DNA of 14,721 nt from CAZUQA01 sp964622375 (GTDB lineage: Bacteria > Bacillota_I > Bacilli_A > Erysipelotrichales > Erysipelotrichaceae), in assembly GCA_964622375.1 (NCBI GenBank), contig CAZUQA010000035.1:1-14721 (forward strand), read 5' to 3'. The notes beneath the pieces are model-generated. The model did not search any database and was not told where the DNA came from. It worked only from the letters and a program-made list of their open reading frames with translations. Every line of letters starts with the position of its first letter. Positions within the stretch are counted from its first letter, which is position 1. Made by a program: the position numbers and the translations under genes. This document shows positions 5,643-13,652 of the stretch, piece after piece.

Positions 5643-6431
5643 TTAATCTTCTAGTAATGCTAATAATTCTTGTCCGACTTGATAACCCTTTTTATAAAAG
5701 TCGACGATGTCGGTTTGTAAGTAGTCGCCACGGTAACACAGTTCTAAAACCACATCGCCTTGATAATTAGCGCGTTTCAATCCGTTGATGGTCGATGACC
5801 AATCGACTGTTCCGTCAAAAGGTAACAGGTGTTGATCACTTAAACCATCATTGTCATGGAGATGAACAACTAAAATGCGATTATGATACAAGTCAAAATC
5901 AAAACCTTGTTTGAAACACACATGGCTATGACCAACATCAAAACAAACGCCGACATTGTCTGACTTAACGCTTTCTAAAACATAAGTGAAATGCTGAAGA
6001 TGCCTGGTGTTTTCAAAAGCAATCGTGATTCCTTTTTTTGCAGCATAATCAGCCAAGGTTTTTAAACGTTGGATCCCCAGTTCACTGGGTTCCGGAGAGG
6101 TCGGGGTTTTAGTCAAATGCATAATCACCAAATTGACTCCCAAGCTTTGGCAAACAGCGAAATCATTTTTATACTGCGCAACTAAAGAGCCGCCAATCTC
6201 ATCATCCAACCAAATATGGTTTATTTGACTGTAGCCTAAATGTATAAAAGTCACATTCAAGCCTTGCTCTTTGGCATAGTCGAATTGCTGCTGTTGGCTA
6301 CAAGCCCAGTCTTTGTTATACCATTGTAAAAAGACATTACTAAAGCCGGCTTGCTTTATCGCAGCGATAGTCTGTAAAGGACTGACTTCCTCGTTATCAT
6401 TGCTTACCAAAACCACTAATTTTCTCGCCAT
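5643..6431 (-). CDS. Sugar-phosphate isomerase/epimerase-like TIM-barrel protein (AP endonuclease 2 fold)
   Basis: Encodes 262 aa with the xylose-isomerase-like TIM-barrel pattern. Likely metal ligands can be followed strand by strand: Glu140 in ITIAFENTRH, Asp165 and His168 in VGVCFDVGHSH, His190/His192 and Asp193 in VVHLHDNDG, and Glu230 in VVLELCYRG. These are the residues usual for metal-dependent isomerases and epimerases such as IolE, IolH or ketose 3-epimerases. The exact substrate is unknown. The ATG at 6429-6431 has only a modest upstream GAAAGAG. No terminator separates it from the SIS gene downstream, so the two may form an operon. The product is probably cytoplasmic, as no signal peptide is seen. 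Confidence 0.85.
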   Translation of the reverse strand: MARKLVVLVSNDNEEVSPLQTIAAIKQAGFSNVFLQWYNKDWACSQQQQFDYAKEQGLNVTFIHLGYSQINHIWLDDEIGGSLVAQYKNDFAVCQSLGVNLVIMHLTKTPTSPEPSELGIQRLKTLADYAAKKGITIAFENTRHLQHFTYVLESVKSDNVGVCFDVGHSHVCFKQGFDFDLYHNRILVVHLHDNDGLSDQHLLPFDGTVDWSSTINGLKRANYQGDVVLELCYRGDYLQTDIVDFYKKGYQVGQELLALLED

Positions 6432-6467
6432 AGAATTTCACTCTTTCCGTAAAGCTTTATTTATAAT

Positions 6468-6493
6468 ACAAGTATAATATAGAAAGTACTTGT
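6468..6493. promoter_or_regulatory. Inverted repeat upstream of the isomerase gene
   Basis: ACAAGTA (6468-6474) and TACTTGT (6487-6493) are exact inverted copies 12 nt apart. The AT-rich centre holds TATTAT-like -10 candidates on the minus strand. No convincing -35 was found. It may be an operator with the promoter inside it, but the evidence is weak. Confidence 0.35.
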
Positions 6494-6510
6494 TACCGCA
6501 GTTATTTTCT

Positions 6511-6541
6511 CAAAAAAACCACGCCGTGATGGTGTGGTTTT
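6511..6541. terminator. Terminator after the 660-aa surface protein gene
   Basis: On the minus strand AAAACCAC and GTGGTTTT pair, extended inward by CC/GG after one A-C mismatch, with loop ATCAC, and are followed by seven T's. It lies 6 nt after the TAG stop. The plus strand reads a similar hairpin followed by CTTTTC. Confidence 0.85.
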
Positions 6542-6546
6542 CTTTT

Positions 6547-8529
6547 CTAAAGCTTATCTTGCTCTTTTCTTGGCTTTTTTTTGATTCTATAGTACTGGGC
6601 AACCGCGACAATCCCGCCTAGAGACATTAGCCCCCAAAGCAGCCAATTGTCAGGGTCGCCGGTATTAACCGTATTAATGCTATAGCGTTGGAAAGTATAG
6701 ACTACGGGTTGGCTAGCTTGATAGCCGGCCAATTCCCCCCGGACGCTGAGCTGCAATTTATTGCTCGCAGTAACAAACATTGAATCTTCAATGGTGATCG
6801 CCGTGCCCGAATATTCATTTTCTGTCTCTTCATTAATCGTGTAGAAGATTTTGACGCCATCCAGCGGACTGCTCAACTCGATTTTTGTTCCTGCAGTGAC
6901 CCAACTGCTACTGAGTTTTACAGTAATCTCCGGCAGGGTTGGCAACTCCTGGGGATTTTGTTCCGGTTGTTTTTCTTTTAGTTTAAGCTCATACTCGTAA
7001 ACTACGACATCGCTGCTCAGATACCCGGCTTTCTCAGCCCAAGTCTTAACTGTAACTTTTGCCGGGTCCCCGATAAACCAACTCTCATCAAAGCTTAGTG
7101 CTATGTTGTACGGTAGTATCTCGCCGTCATTGATTTGATAATAAATCGTGACATCTTCACTCAGGTGACTAAGTTCCACTAAATCATCAACTTTCAAGCT
7201 GGCACTAGCAGGATTAGCCACTACCGTGGTGAGTTTCTCTTTTTCTACGACTTTCATTTTTGTCGCCGTTATATAAATATTATTGACATGGAAAGCGGCA
7301 TTGATCTTATCAACACCTTCAACCGCCCCGTTAACCGCTCTATTGCTGGCTACCCACAAACGCAAATGGAATTTTTCTTGATTCTCTACCGCCTCTGGCA
7401 AATAATAGGTAAAGCGGCTGTTTGGTGTCCCAAAAGGTAAATCACCAATTATTAGTAAAGGCTTATCAATATCAAGCCAATCACCAAATTCACCGTTAGT
7501 CGGGTCATAATTCAGGCTATACTGCAAATGGTAATCTGCCGGGGCAAAAGGCGTACAGCGCATCTCCCAATCAATACGCAAGTTTTTATAACCCGCACTT
7601 GCTAACTCCATTACCCAATACGCATCTTTTTCCAAGCCTTGATAACGTACCCCACCTTCAAACCAGGCATTAGTATTACTGGTGTTAATAGCTTGGGGTA
7701 AGTGGGTAGTTGTACTTATTTTAGTAACCCAAAAAGCTGTCGTAGCAGCAAATAAGCCGCCGGTAGCCATAAAATGCGGTTTTTCGAGGGAAAAATCCTT
7801 ACCGGCATAATACTTGTGATTACTTTCAGCTACCGCTTGACTAATATACCATTCGCTGAGTACTGTTCTGCCGTCATCCATGATCGGTATACCTTGTAGC
7901 ACAATTTCCGTAATGCTATTGGTACCCAAACTAGATACAGCATCTCCTTTAACGGAAATATTGTCTTCTTTGTAGATACGTAAAAAGAAATTAGGATAAT
8001 CATCAAGTTCTTCCGGCAACAGAAATGGTCCGTAGTACTTAAAAGCATTGGTCATTGTCAGTTTGACTGGTTCATCATCTTGACCGGCATCGAGCCAAGT
8101 TTCTCCATCAAAACTGTACTGTAAAAGAAAATCACGGGGGCCGGTATCCGAGCTTTTCATCGCAAAGCTTATTGTTATGTCACGATACCCGCTTGTCGTT
8201 AATTGTGACAAACGCCACCATTTATCAGCTACATGCCAGCCATTTTTATCGCTGGTGTAGCCATGATGAGTTTTCGTTGTAGCCGTTACATGTTTGATGT
8301 CGACATTTTTCCCATCACTAATCAAACTCAAAGTGGCAGTTGTATTTGCCATATTATAATCCGTAGCCTTAATAACAGCTTCCGTAGTAAAGTCACCTAA
8401 GGGAAACCAAGATACTAAGAAGTCTTGTTTTTGTGCAGCCCTGATTGTTGAAACAACACTGGGTAAAGCCAGCGATACGCTCAGTGCCATTGCTATAAGA
8501 GCGGAACCAATTTTCTTATCAATTCTCAC
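6547..8529 (-). CDS. Secreted, surface-anchored protein with two ~200-aa repeat modules and two chitobiase-C-terminal-like modules
   Basis: Encodes 660 aa. The signal peptide is residues 1-32 (basic start, hydrophobic 8-28, probable cleavage after IRAA). Two related modules follow, about 38-216 and 224-424. They align through GYRDITISFAM (114-124) with GYKNLRIDWEM (313-323), FLLQYS with YHLQYS, WLDAG with WLDID, and FFLRIY with FHLRLW. I do not recognise this module; the WLD and LQYS pattern suggests a beta-sandwich. Two chitobiase/beta-hexosaminidase C-terminal-like modules lie at about 436-515 and 532-613 (VTIYYQINDG, VKIFYTINEE). The end has VNTGD (621-625), a hydrophobic helix (629-647) and RIKKKPRK, a sortase-like anchor of non-canonical form. 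The start is GTG, chosen because AAAGGAG lies 7 nt upstream and the next in-frame codons make the signal peptide. No catalytic motif is seen; it is likely a binding or adhesion protein. Confidence 0.85.
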   Translation of the reverse strand: MRIDKKIGSALIAMALSVSLALPSVVSTIRAAQKQDFLVSWFPLGDFTTEAVIKATDYNMANTTATLSLISDGKNVDIKHVTATTKTHHGYTSDKNGWHVADKWWRLSQLTTSGYRDITISFAMKSSDTGPRDFLLQYSFDGETWLDAGQDDEPVKLTMTNAFKYYGPFLLPEELDDYPNFFLRIYKEDNISVKGDAVSSLGTNSITEIVLQGIPIMDDGRTVLSEWYISQAVAESNHKYYAGKDFSLEKPHFMATGGLFAATTAFWVTKISTTTHLPQAINTSNTNAWFEGGVRYQGLEKDAYWVMELASAGYKNLRIDWEMRCTPFAPADYHLQYSLNYDPTNGEFGDWLDIDKPLLIIGDLPFGTPNSRFTYYLPEAVENQEKFHLRLWVASNRAVNGAVEGVDKINAAFHVNNIYITATKMKVVEKEKLTTVVANPASASLKVDDLVELSHLSEDVTIYYQINDGEILPYNIALSFDESWFIGDPAKVTVKTWAEKAGYLSSDVVVYEYELKLKEKQPEQNPQELPTLPEITVKLSSSWVTAGTKIELSSPLDGVKIFYTINEETENEYSGTAITIEDSMFVTASNKLQLSVRGELAGYQASQPVVYTFQRYSINTVNTGDPDNWLLWGLMSLGGIVAVAQYYRIKKKPRKEQDKL

Positions 8530-8536
8530 TTTATCA

Positions 8537-8543
8537 CTCCTTT
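8537..8543 (-). promoter_or_regulatory. Ribosome binding site that fixes the GTG start of the 660-aa gene
   Basis: AAAGGAG on the minus strand lies 7 nt before the GTG at 8527-8529. Upstream ATG and GTG codons in this stretch run into TGA within a few codons in another frame. GTG is therefore the only start that keeps the complete signal peptide. Confidence 0.7.
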
Positions 8544-8673
8544 CATAATAAACAAGCGTACTTATTGTATCATTTCACTACTTTTGCCTCCATTAATATG
8601 CCCAACACAAAATCATCTTATTTGAACTCAATCAGCTTCTTTTCAATGTTTTTTGTCCCAGCCCCAAATGCTG

Positions 8674-8679
8674 TATAAT
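8674..8679 (+). promoter_or_regulatory. Probable -10 box of the transglutaminase-like lipoprotein gene
   Basis: A perfect TATAAT lies 100 nt before the ATG at 8779. The -35 is poor: TTTTGT at 17-nt spacing, or TTGTCC at 15 nt. It would give a leader of about 90 nt. No equally good promoter was found for the divergent 660-aa gene; TACAAT on the minus strand near 8568 lacks a -35. Confidence 0.4.
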
Positions 8680-8697
8680 TATCTTAGTAATAACCTT

Positions 8698-8729
8698 GGT
8701 GATAGAATAACAGAAAGCTTTTTATCACC
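8698..8729 (+). other. Hairpin in the 5' leader of the lipoprotein gene
   Basis: GGTGATAGAA (8698-8707) can pair with TTTTATCACC (8720-8729) over 10 bp including one G-U, with a 12-nt loop. It lies in the predicted leader about 50 nt before the start codon. It is not followed by a T run, so it is not a simple terminator. I do not recognise a riboswitch class. Confidence 0.35.
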
Positions 8730-8778
8730 TTAGTCAAATAAAGCGATAAAACTTTTATTCAGTGAAAGGACAGCGAAA

Positions 8779-11016
8779 ATGAAAATCTTCAAGAAACTAT
8801 TTATTACCCTTTTGGTTGCTTTCTTACTAATCAATATTAGTGCTTGTAAAAAACCAAAAACGGCAGCTTTTGTCCCATCACAGGACTACGATGAACCGGT
8901 TGAATTTGACGATGTCTTAAAGCGACAAAACCATGATACCGTCTTTGAATTCCCCAGTGCCCTGCCTCCTGGTGATTTTGAAATCGAGCTGGATCAATGG
9001 GGTAGCTACAATATAAGTGACATCATCGATGTTTTTGTTGATAGTAAGCTCACAAAATCGGTATGGCCTTCTGTCCGCTTTGACAGCAAGAAGTCGGCTT
9101 TTATTGTCGCTCCACCTTCCACTGCCCCCCTAGCCCCTTATGAAATCAACGGCGCCGACTACAAGTGCCCTTATGGCTGGGGTTTAGCTAATCAACTATT
9201 TATTGCCCAATTCTATGATTTACAATCCGGGAAAAAACTCGACAAACCTTTAGTAACTATCTTCGAAATAAAGCATGATGACGCTCCCATCAAGGCGCCA
9301 TTTATCGAGTTTAGAAAAAGCGAGAGCGGTTTTCCTTCCTACTCTTGGAATGCTGTACCCGGTGCTGAGAAGTACCATCTGATGTATGTCGGTTCTTTTG
9401 GCAATGGTCTTCCTTTGACCTTGAATATTATTGATACTTTTACTGTTTCTGATAAAGATGTTCAGATTTACAACTCCCATGTCCTGGCTAACATGTTTTA
9501 CAAAGAAGGTTTTTCAATTTCTTACATCTATCTTCTGGCTGAGAAAAATGGTGTTTTTTCCCCAGCCAGCAATCTCATTCCTGTTGAGTCATTCCGGGGT
9601 TCCATTGTCTATTCCTTTAACATCAGCGAAATCAATTTATTTAACCCCGACATTGACACTCTTCCGGAGTATTTACCGGTTGAAATGTGTGATGGCAATT
9701 CTGTCTTATATCCGGTAACCTACGATGTCGAAAACCTTACTTACCGCAGCTTAAGAGAAGTCTATGGCAGTAACCTAGGAGCGAGTGAAAGTCAATATAA
9801 TACAACATATGCTGTGTTACCGGTAAAGGCTGATGGTACGGTTTTAGTAACTTATATGATGTTCAGTGATTACCAAGCAGCAGACTTCCTCGACCGCTTG
9901 CAAGCTCGCAGTGAATTTGTCAGCTCTAATAAAGGTAAAACCGGGGCGGATGCGACGATAACGGTGTCAAAAGAAACCGAAGATACTAAAGAAACCGGGA
10001 CTTCAGATATTCGCCCCTTTGAGTTTCCTATCTTTGCCTCCAGCGCCTTAAGTGAATATCTGGCGATTAATCTATTAAACGGTAACTCGCGGATTGATAT
10101 CTCGCAATTCCCGGAAGCCAGCGACACCAACTATCTTGTCGATTGTTTCTTTGAAGTCTACTACCAAAATCCCCTGATCCTAAAAGTAAATGGTTTAGCA
10201 GTCTCCTATGATGGTAACACTTTAATTGTCACTTTCGGTCAAAGCAAAGAAGAACAAAGCCGAAAACAAAAAGAAATTAAGGATACTGTAGCTAAGATTA
10301 TCAAGGAAATTATCACCGCTGATATGAGTGACCTCGAGAAGGAATTCGCTATCAATGATTATCTTTGTACCAGTGCCGTATATGACGATGCTGCCTTAGA
10401 ATATGCTTTGGCTCACGACATGATAGTCGATGACAGTTTCCGTGATTCTTTTACCGCTTACGGTATTTTAGTCAACAAAGTCGGTGTTTGTGCTAGTTAT
10501 GCTGCTGCTTTTAAATTGTTAGCCGATGCTGCCGGTTTACAAGCTGTTGTTGTTACCGGTTTCCTCAATGGATACTTGCCGCATGCTTGGAACCGCATTA
10601 ATCTCAACGGGCAGTGGGTTTCTTTGGATGTCACTAACAACGATGATTCTGATTTGTCGAATACCTTACTAAATCTTTGGGATGAAGTGTCAGGTAAAAT
10701 CTTAGTTGAAGACGACCTCTATGTAATGGACCATCGCTTAAAAGAATTCCGGGCTAATACCAGTGAGTATGAATACTATCGCTATAATAATTTATTCTAT
10801 ACCACCGATAAAATTGCTGCCGCTTTATCTGCCGGCCTCGATGAAAACGGTTTTATCACTTTGCGCACCAAAGAAGATCTGACTAGTGAAGAACTTGATC
10901 AAATACTCAGGGAGATCTACTTCGATTCGCGTTTTAAAGGCAAACAACACATCTTTGATAATGTTGATATCTACTTCTTTATCGGTTGTATCACTTTACG
11001 CAACACCAAACACTAA
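8779..11016 (+). CDS. Lipoprotein with a transglutaminase-like domain
   Basis: Encodes 745 aa. It has a lipoprotein signal peptide with lipobox ISAC, the lipidated Cys being residue 23. Residues about 60-165 are of unknown fold, and about 172-290 look like a fibronectin type III module (PSYSWNAVPGAEKYHLMYVG). A Ser/Thr/Glu/Lys-rich linker lies at about 375-415. Near 525-650 is a transglutaminase-like domain with a complete triad: Cys571 in VGVCASYAAAF, His602 in LPHAWNRI, and Asp617 in SLDVTNND. Such extracellular domains are papain-fold hydrolases or cross-linking enzymes; substrates are mostly unknown. The ATG has AAAGGA 8 nt upstream. It is divergent from the 660-aa anchored protein and may act on it or on other surface proteins, which is inference. 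The C-terminal ~90 residues are unrecognised. Confidence 0.88.
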   Translation: MKIFKKLFITLLVAFLLINISACKKPKTAAFVPSQDYDEPVEFDDVLKRQNHDTVFEFPSALPPGDFEIELDQWGSYNISDIIDVFVDSKLTKSVWPSVRFDSKKSAFIVAPPSTAPLAPYEINGADYKCPYGWGLANQLFIAQFYDLQSGKKLDKPLVTIFEIKHDDAPIKAPFIEFRKSESGFPSYSWNAVPGAEKYHLMYVGSFGNGLPLTLNIIDTFTVSDKDVQIYNSHVLANMFYKEGFSISYIYLLAEKNGVFSPASNLIPVESFRGSIVYSFNISEINLFNPDIDTLPEYLPVEMCDGNSVLYPVTYDVENLTYRSLREVYGSNLGASESQYNTTYAVLPVKADGTVLVTYMMFSDYQAADFLDRLQARSEFVSSNKGKTGADATITVSKETEDTKETGTSDIRPFEFPIFASSALSEYLAINLLNGNSRIDISQFPEASDTNYLVDCFFEVYYQNPLILKVNGLAVSYDGNTLIVTFGQSKEEQSRKQKEIKDTVAKIIKEIITADMSDLEKEFAINDYLCTSAVYDDAALEYALAHDMIVDDSFRDSFTAYGILVNKVGVCASYAAAFKLLADAAGLQAVVVTGFLNGYLPHAWNRINLNGQWVSLDVTNNDDSDLSNTLLNLWDEVSGKILVEDDLYVMDHRLKEFRANTSEYEYYRYNNLFYTTDKIAAALSAGLDENGFITLRTKEDLTSEELDQILREIYFDSRFKGKQHIFDNVDIYFFIGCITLRNTKH

Positions 11017-11041
11017 TCCGGCATAACAATTATCGCTAACT

Positions 11042-11067
11042 AAAGCTCAGGAAAATCCCTGAGCTTT
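11042..11067. terminator. Terminator between the lipoprotein gene and the CoA-disulfide reductase gene
   Basis: A 10-bp perfect stem, AAAGCTCAGG (11042-11051) with CCTGAGCTTT (11058-11067), has a 6-nt loop. The plus strand continues GTCTACTTTGTTATT, a weak T run. The minus strand continues without a T run, so it acts mainly for the lipoprotein gene, though it lies between convergent genes and could serve both. Confidence 0.75.
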
Positions 11068-11090
11068 GTCTACTTTGTTATTAAATTGAT

Positions 11091-12752
11091 TTACCGTTGT
11101 GATAAATCAAGGTTTATTGCTTGGTACAAACGATAACCCCCGCTTAAGTTATAAGCTTTAAAACCGTTTTGGCGAAGAATGCGGTTAGCTAAATAACTGC
11201 GCATCCCGCTATAACACATAACATATAACTCTTTAGTTTTATCCAGCTTATCCAAATGTTGGCGTAGATCAGGCAATGGAATATTAATGAAGCCGGCAAT
11301 CGCTCCTTTAGCCACCTCTGCAGGATCCCGGACATCCAGTAGTACAATATCAGAGCGTTTTTGTAAAGCAGTAATGTCCTGCCAATGAAAATTATTTACT
11401 CTTCCTTCCAGAATGTTCTCAATCATATAACCCACCATGTTTACCGGATCTTTGGCTGAAGAATAAGGTGGCGCATAACACAGTTCCAGGTCCAGTAGAT
11501 CGCGGGCTGTCATTTTTGCGCGAATGGCGGTAGCTAAAACATCACAGCGTTTGTCAACACCAGCATAACCGACAATCTGAGCTCCCAGAATTAAACCGCT
11601 ATTCTTTTCAAAAATCACTTTAATCCGTAAGGCTTGGGCCCCGGGATAGTAAGTCGCATGGCTGTTAGACCATAAAAATACTTTGTCATAGTCTAAACCC
11701 CGTTGTTTGGCAGTTTTTTCATTTATTCCGGTTGTCGCTACTGTCATGGCAAATATTTTAAGGATCGCAGAAGCTTGAGCTCCTTGATAACTGGCACGGT
11801 AGCCACAGATATTATCGGCGGCAACCCGAGCTTGGCGATTTGCCGGACCGGCTAAAGGAACCATGGTGGCATTCCCACTGACAAAATCCTTAATTTCCAC
11901 GGCATCACCTACCGCATAAATATCAGGCTGTGAGGTTTGCATTTTCTCATTAACGATGATACCACCCCGTTGGTTTAGCGCAAGACCAGCTTCTTTGGCT
12001 AGTTGACTTTCCGGTCTAATCCCGATTGCCATTATCAGCATAGCAGTTTCCAAACTGCCATTTTGTAGTTCGATACTTAGGCCACTGTCGTTTTCTTTGA
12101 TGCTCTTCAGCTCGTTACTAAGCAATATCTTGATACCCTTATTTCGCAGATAGTTGTGAACATCGCAAACCATATCATTATCCAGTGGTGTAAGTAGTTG
12201 ATCGGCTAATTCCACTATCGTTACTTCAATACCGTTTTCCCAAAGATTCTCCGCCATTTCCAAACCAATGAAACCGCCACCGACAACTACCGCTGACTGC
12301 GGTTTATTATTGTTGATAAAAGCCTTTATCCGATCACTATCGTTGAGACTGCGCAAGCTAAACACTCCCGGACTGTCAACCCCGACAATCGCGGGTTTTA
12401 TTGGCTCCCCACCGGGTGCCAATAACAATTTATCGTAACTGTAGTCGCTGACTTCTTTTGTTCTTTGATCAATAACCGTTACCGTTTTATCCTGGGGATT
12501 TATTGCCACCACATTAGTTTGGGTTTTAACCTGTACTGCATATCTTTTCATAAAATCTGTGGCTGTCCATAAAAGTAAATCATCACGCTCGGTAATTATG
12601 TTACCTATATAATATGGTAAGCCGCAATTGGCAAAAGAGATGTACTCACCTCTTTCTAGCATTATTATCTCGACTTGTTCATCAAGCCGACGAATACGTG
12701 CCGCTGCTGTCGCACCACCGGCAACACCACCGACAATTATCACTCTGTTCAT
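11091..12752 (-). CDS. CoA-disulfide reductase with C-terminal rhodanese domain
   Basis: Encodes 553 aa, matching the ~554-aa CoADR-RHD proteins such as that of Bacillus anthracis. It is predicted to reduce CoA disulfide, CoA persulfide or polysulfide with NAD(P)H. The FAD motif is IIVGGVAGGATAAARIRRL (5-23). The single redox cysteine is Cys43 in SFANCGLPYYIG, the same position as in S. aureus CoADR. The NAD(P)H motif is VVVGGGFIGLEMAENL (155-170). The FAD-binding VGDAVEI follows, and the dimer-interface YAPPYSSAKDPVNMVGY segment is intact. The rhodanese domain (about 455-550) has LLDVRDPAE and active Cys513 in VMCYSGMRS. It starts 30 nt after the orphan EIID gene with a weak ribosome binding site (AGGTAGATA), so it is probably the last gene of that operon. 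No TGA or frameshift is seen. Confidence 0.93.
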   Translation of the reverse strand: MNRVIIVGGVAGGATAAARIRRLDEQVEIIMLERGEYISFANCGLPYYIGNIITERDDLLLWTATDFMKRYAVQVKTQTNVVAINPQDKTVTVIDQRTKEVSDYSYDKLLLAPGGEPIKPAIVGVDSPGVFSLRSLNDSDRIKAFINNNKPQSAVVVGGGFIGLEMAENLWENGIEVTIVELADQLLTPLDNDMVCDVHNYLRNKGIKILLSNELKSIKENDSGLSIELQNGSLETAMLIMAIGIRPESQLAKEAGLALNQRGGIIVNEKMQTSQPDIYAVGDAVEIKDFVSGNATMVPLAGPANRQARVAADNICGYRASYQGAQASAILKIFAMTVATTGINEKTAKQRGLDYDKVFLWSNSHATYYPGAQALRIKVIFEKNSGLILGAQIVGYAGVDKRCDVLATAIRAKMTARDLLDLELCYAPPYSSAKDPVNMVGYMIENILEGRVNNFHWQDITALQKRSDIVLLDVRDPAEVAKGAIAGFINIPLPDLRQHLDKLDKTKELYVMCYSGMRSYLANRILRQNGFKAYNLSGGYRLYQAINLDLSQR

Positions 12753-12782
12753 TGCTCTATCTACCTGTCTTTCTTAAGTTTT

Positions 12783-13622
12783 CTACCACGTGACTAAGTG
12801 TAGAGCTCCGGCTGCAAAGGCAATTACCATGACAATTAAAATGATTTTAATCGGTGAAATCTTTTTCGCCTTTACCAACCAGTAACAGAAAGCACACAAA
12901 GCAACCGGCAGCAAATAAGGTAAAATTCTGTCCAACAGAGCTTGTAGTTGAATGCTCTGCTTAACAATCTCCCCGGTTTCACTGTTTACCAAAGAGGGTA
13001 AGTTAATATCTTTTAGTTTGACACCACCCAGTAACATAGAAGGAATAAAACCGCCAATGACAGTGATTCCCAATACCGTAGCTGTAGTTTGGAAATTATC
13101 AAAGGTTCCAGTATTGTTGACATCCTTGATTATATTAACTCCTTGTTTATAACCGTAATTAAACAAAGGCCAGCGAGCAATAAAGAGAAACATCGCCGGA
13201 AACATATCAAAAAATAAAGATAGCCAATTGCCTTCTGAAGCTAAAGAAGCTGTCAATATCGTAAAAGGTTGGGAAATAATAACTGCTTGGATCGTATCCC
13301 CGACAGCAGCTAAAGGCCCCATTAATGAAACTTTAAGGTTATCCCCGACTTTTGTCTCGTAGTTTTCTTCCAATGCAATATCAGCGCCGAGAATCAGAGC
13401 CGAGCCCCCCGGGTGGGTATTATAAAAAACCATATGTCTTTCTAGCTGCCGACATTGTTCTTCTTCCCCTTGATAGAGTTCTTTCATAACCGGAACCATG
13501 GCATAGGCGTAACCTGTTGCCTGCATTCGCTCGTAATTCCAGCACCACTGCAACACCCAGTTATGACGCGCTCGTGCGCTCTTTATTGCTTTCTTTGATA
13601 GTCTATTGGCCTTTTCACTCAT
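12783..13622 (-). CDS. Orphan PTS mannose-family EIID component (second copy)
   Basis: Encodes 279 aa, full length, with every EIID hallmark: LSKKAI, QWCWNYERMQATGYAYAM, RHMVFYNTHPGG, GPLAAVGDT, RWPLFNYGYKQG, IPSMLLGGVKL and the C-terminal LVTW. It is about 71% identical by eye to the EIID at 2347-3183. Most changes are conservative, so it looks functional rather than decaying. No EIIA, EIIB or EIIC gene lies beside it, which is unusual because EIIC and EIID form an obligate membrane complex. It starts after a clear AGAGGGGG ribosome binding site, 30 nt downstream of the six-helix membrane protein gene and 30 nt upstream of the CoA-disulfide reductase. It may pair with the EIIC at 3186-3914 as an alternative subunit, or with an EIIC outside the window. 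Confidence 0.93.
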   Translation of the reverse strand: MSEKANRLSKKAIKSARARHNWVLQWCWNYERMQATGYAYAMVPVMKELYQGEEEQCRQLERHMVFYNTHPGGSALILGADIALEENYETKVGDNLKVSLMGPLAAVGDTIQAVIISQPFTILTASLASEGNWLSLFFDMFPAMFLFIARWPLFNYGYKQGVNIIKDVNNTGTFDNFQTTATVLGITVIGGFIPSMLLGGVKLKDINLPSLVNSETGEIVKQSIQLQALLDRILPYLLPVALCAFCYWLVKAKKISPIKIILIVMVIAFAAGALHLVTW

Positions 13623-13652
13623 GCCTGTTTCCCCCTCTTACTATTCATAGTA

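Noticed and set aside
8738..8751. A cre-like box (ATAAAGCGATAAAA) in the leader of the lipoprotein gene
   Set aside because: It matches the consensus at only about 10 of 14 positions and lacks the outer symmetric bases; likely chance in AT-rich DNA.
9870..10130. An 86-codon minus-strand frame within the lipoprotein gene
   Set aside because: No start signal and no recognisable features; the plus-strand gene is supported by signal peptide and catalytic triad.
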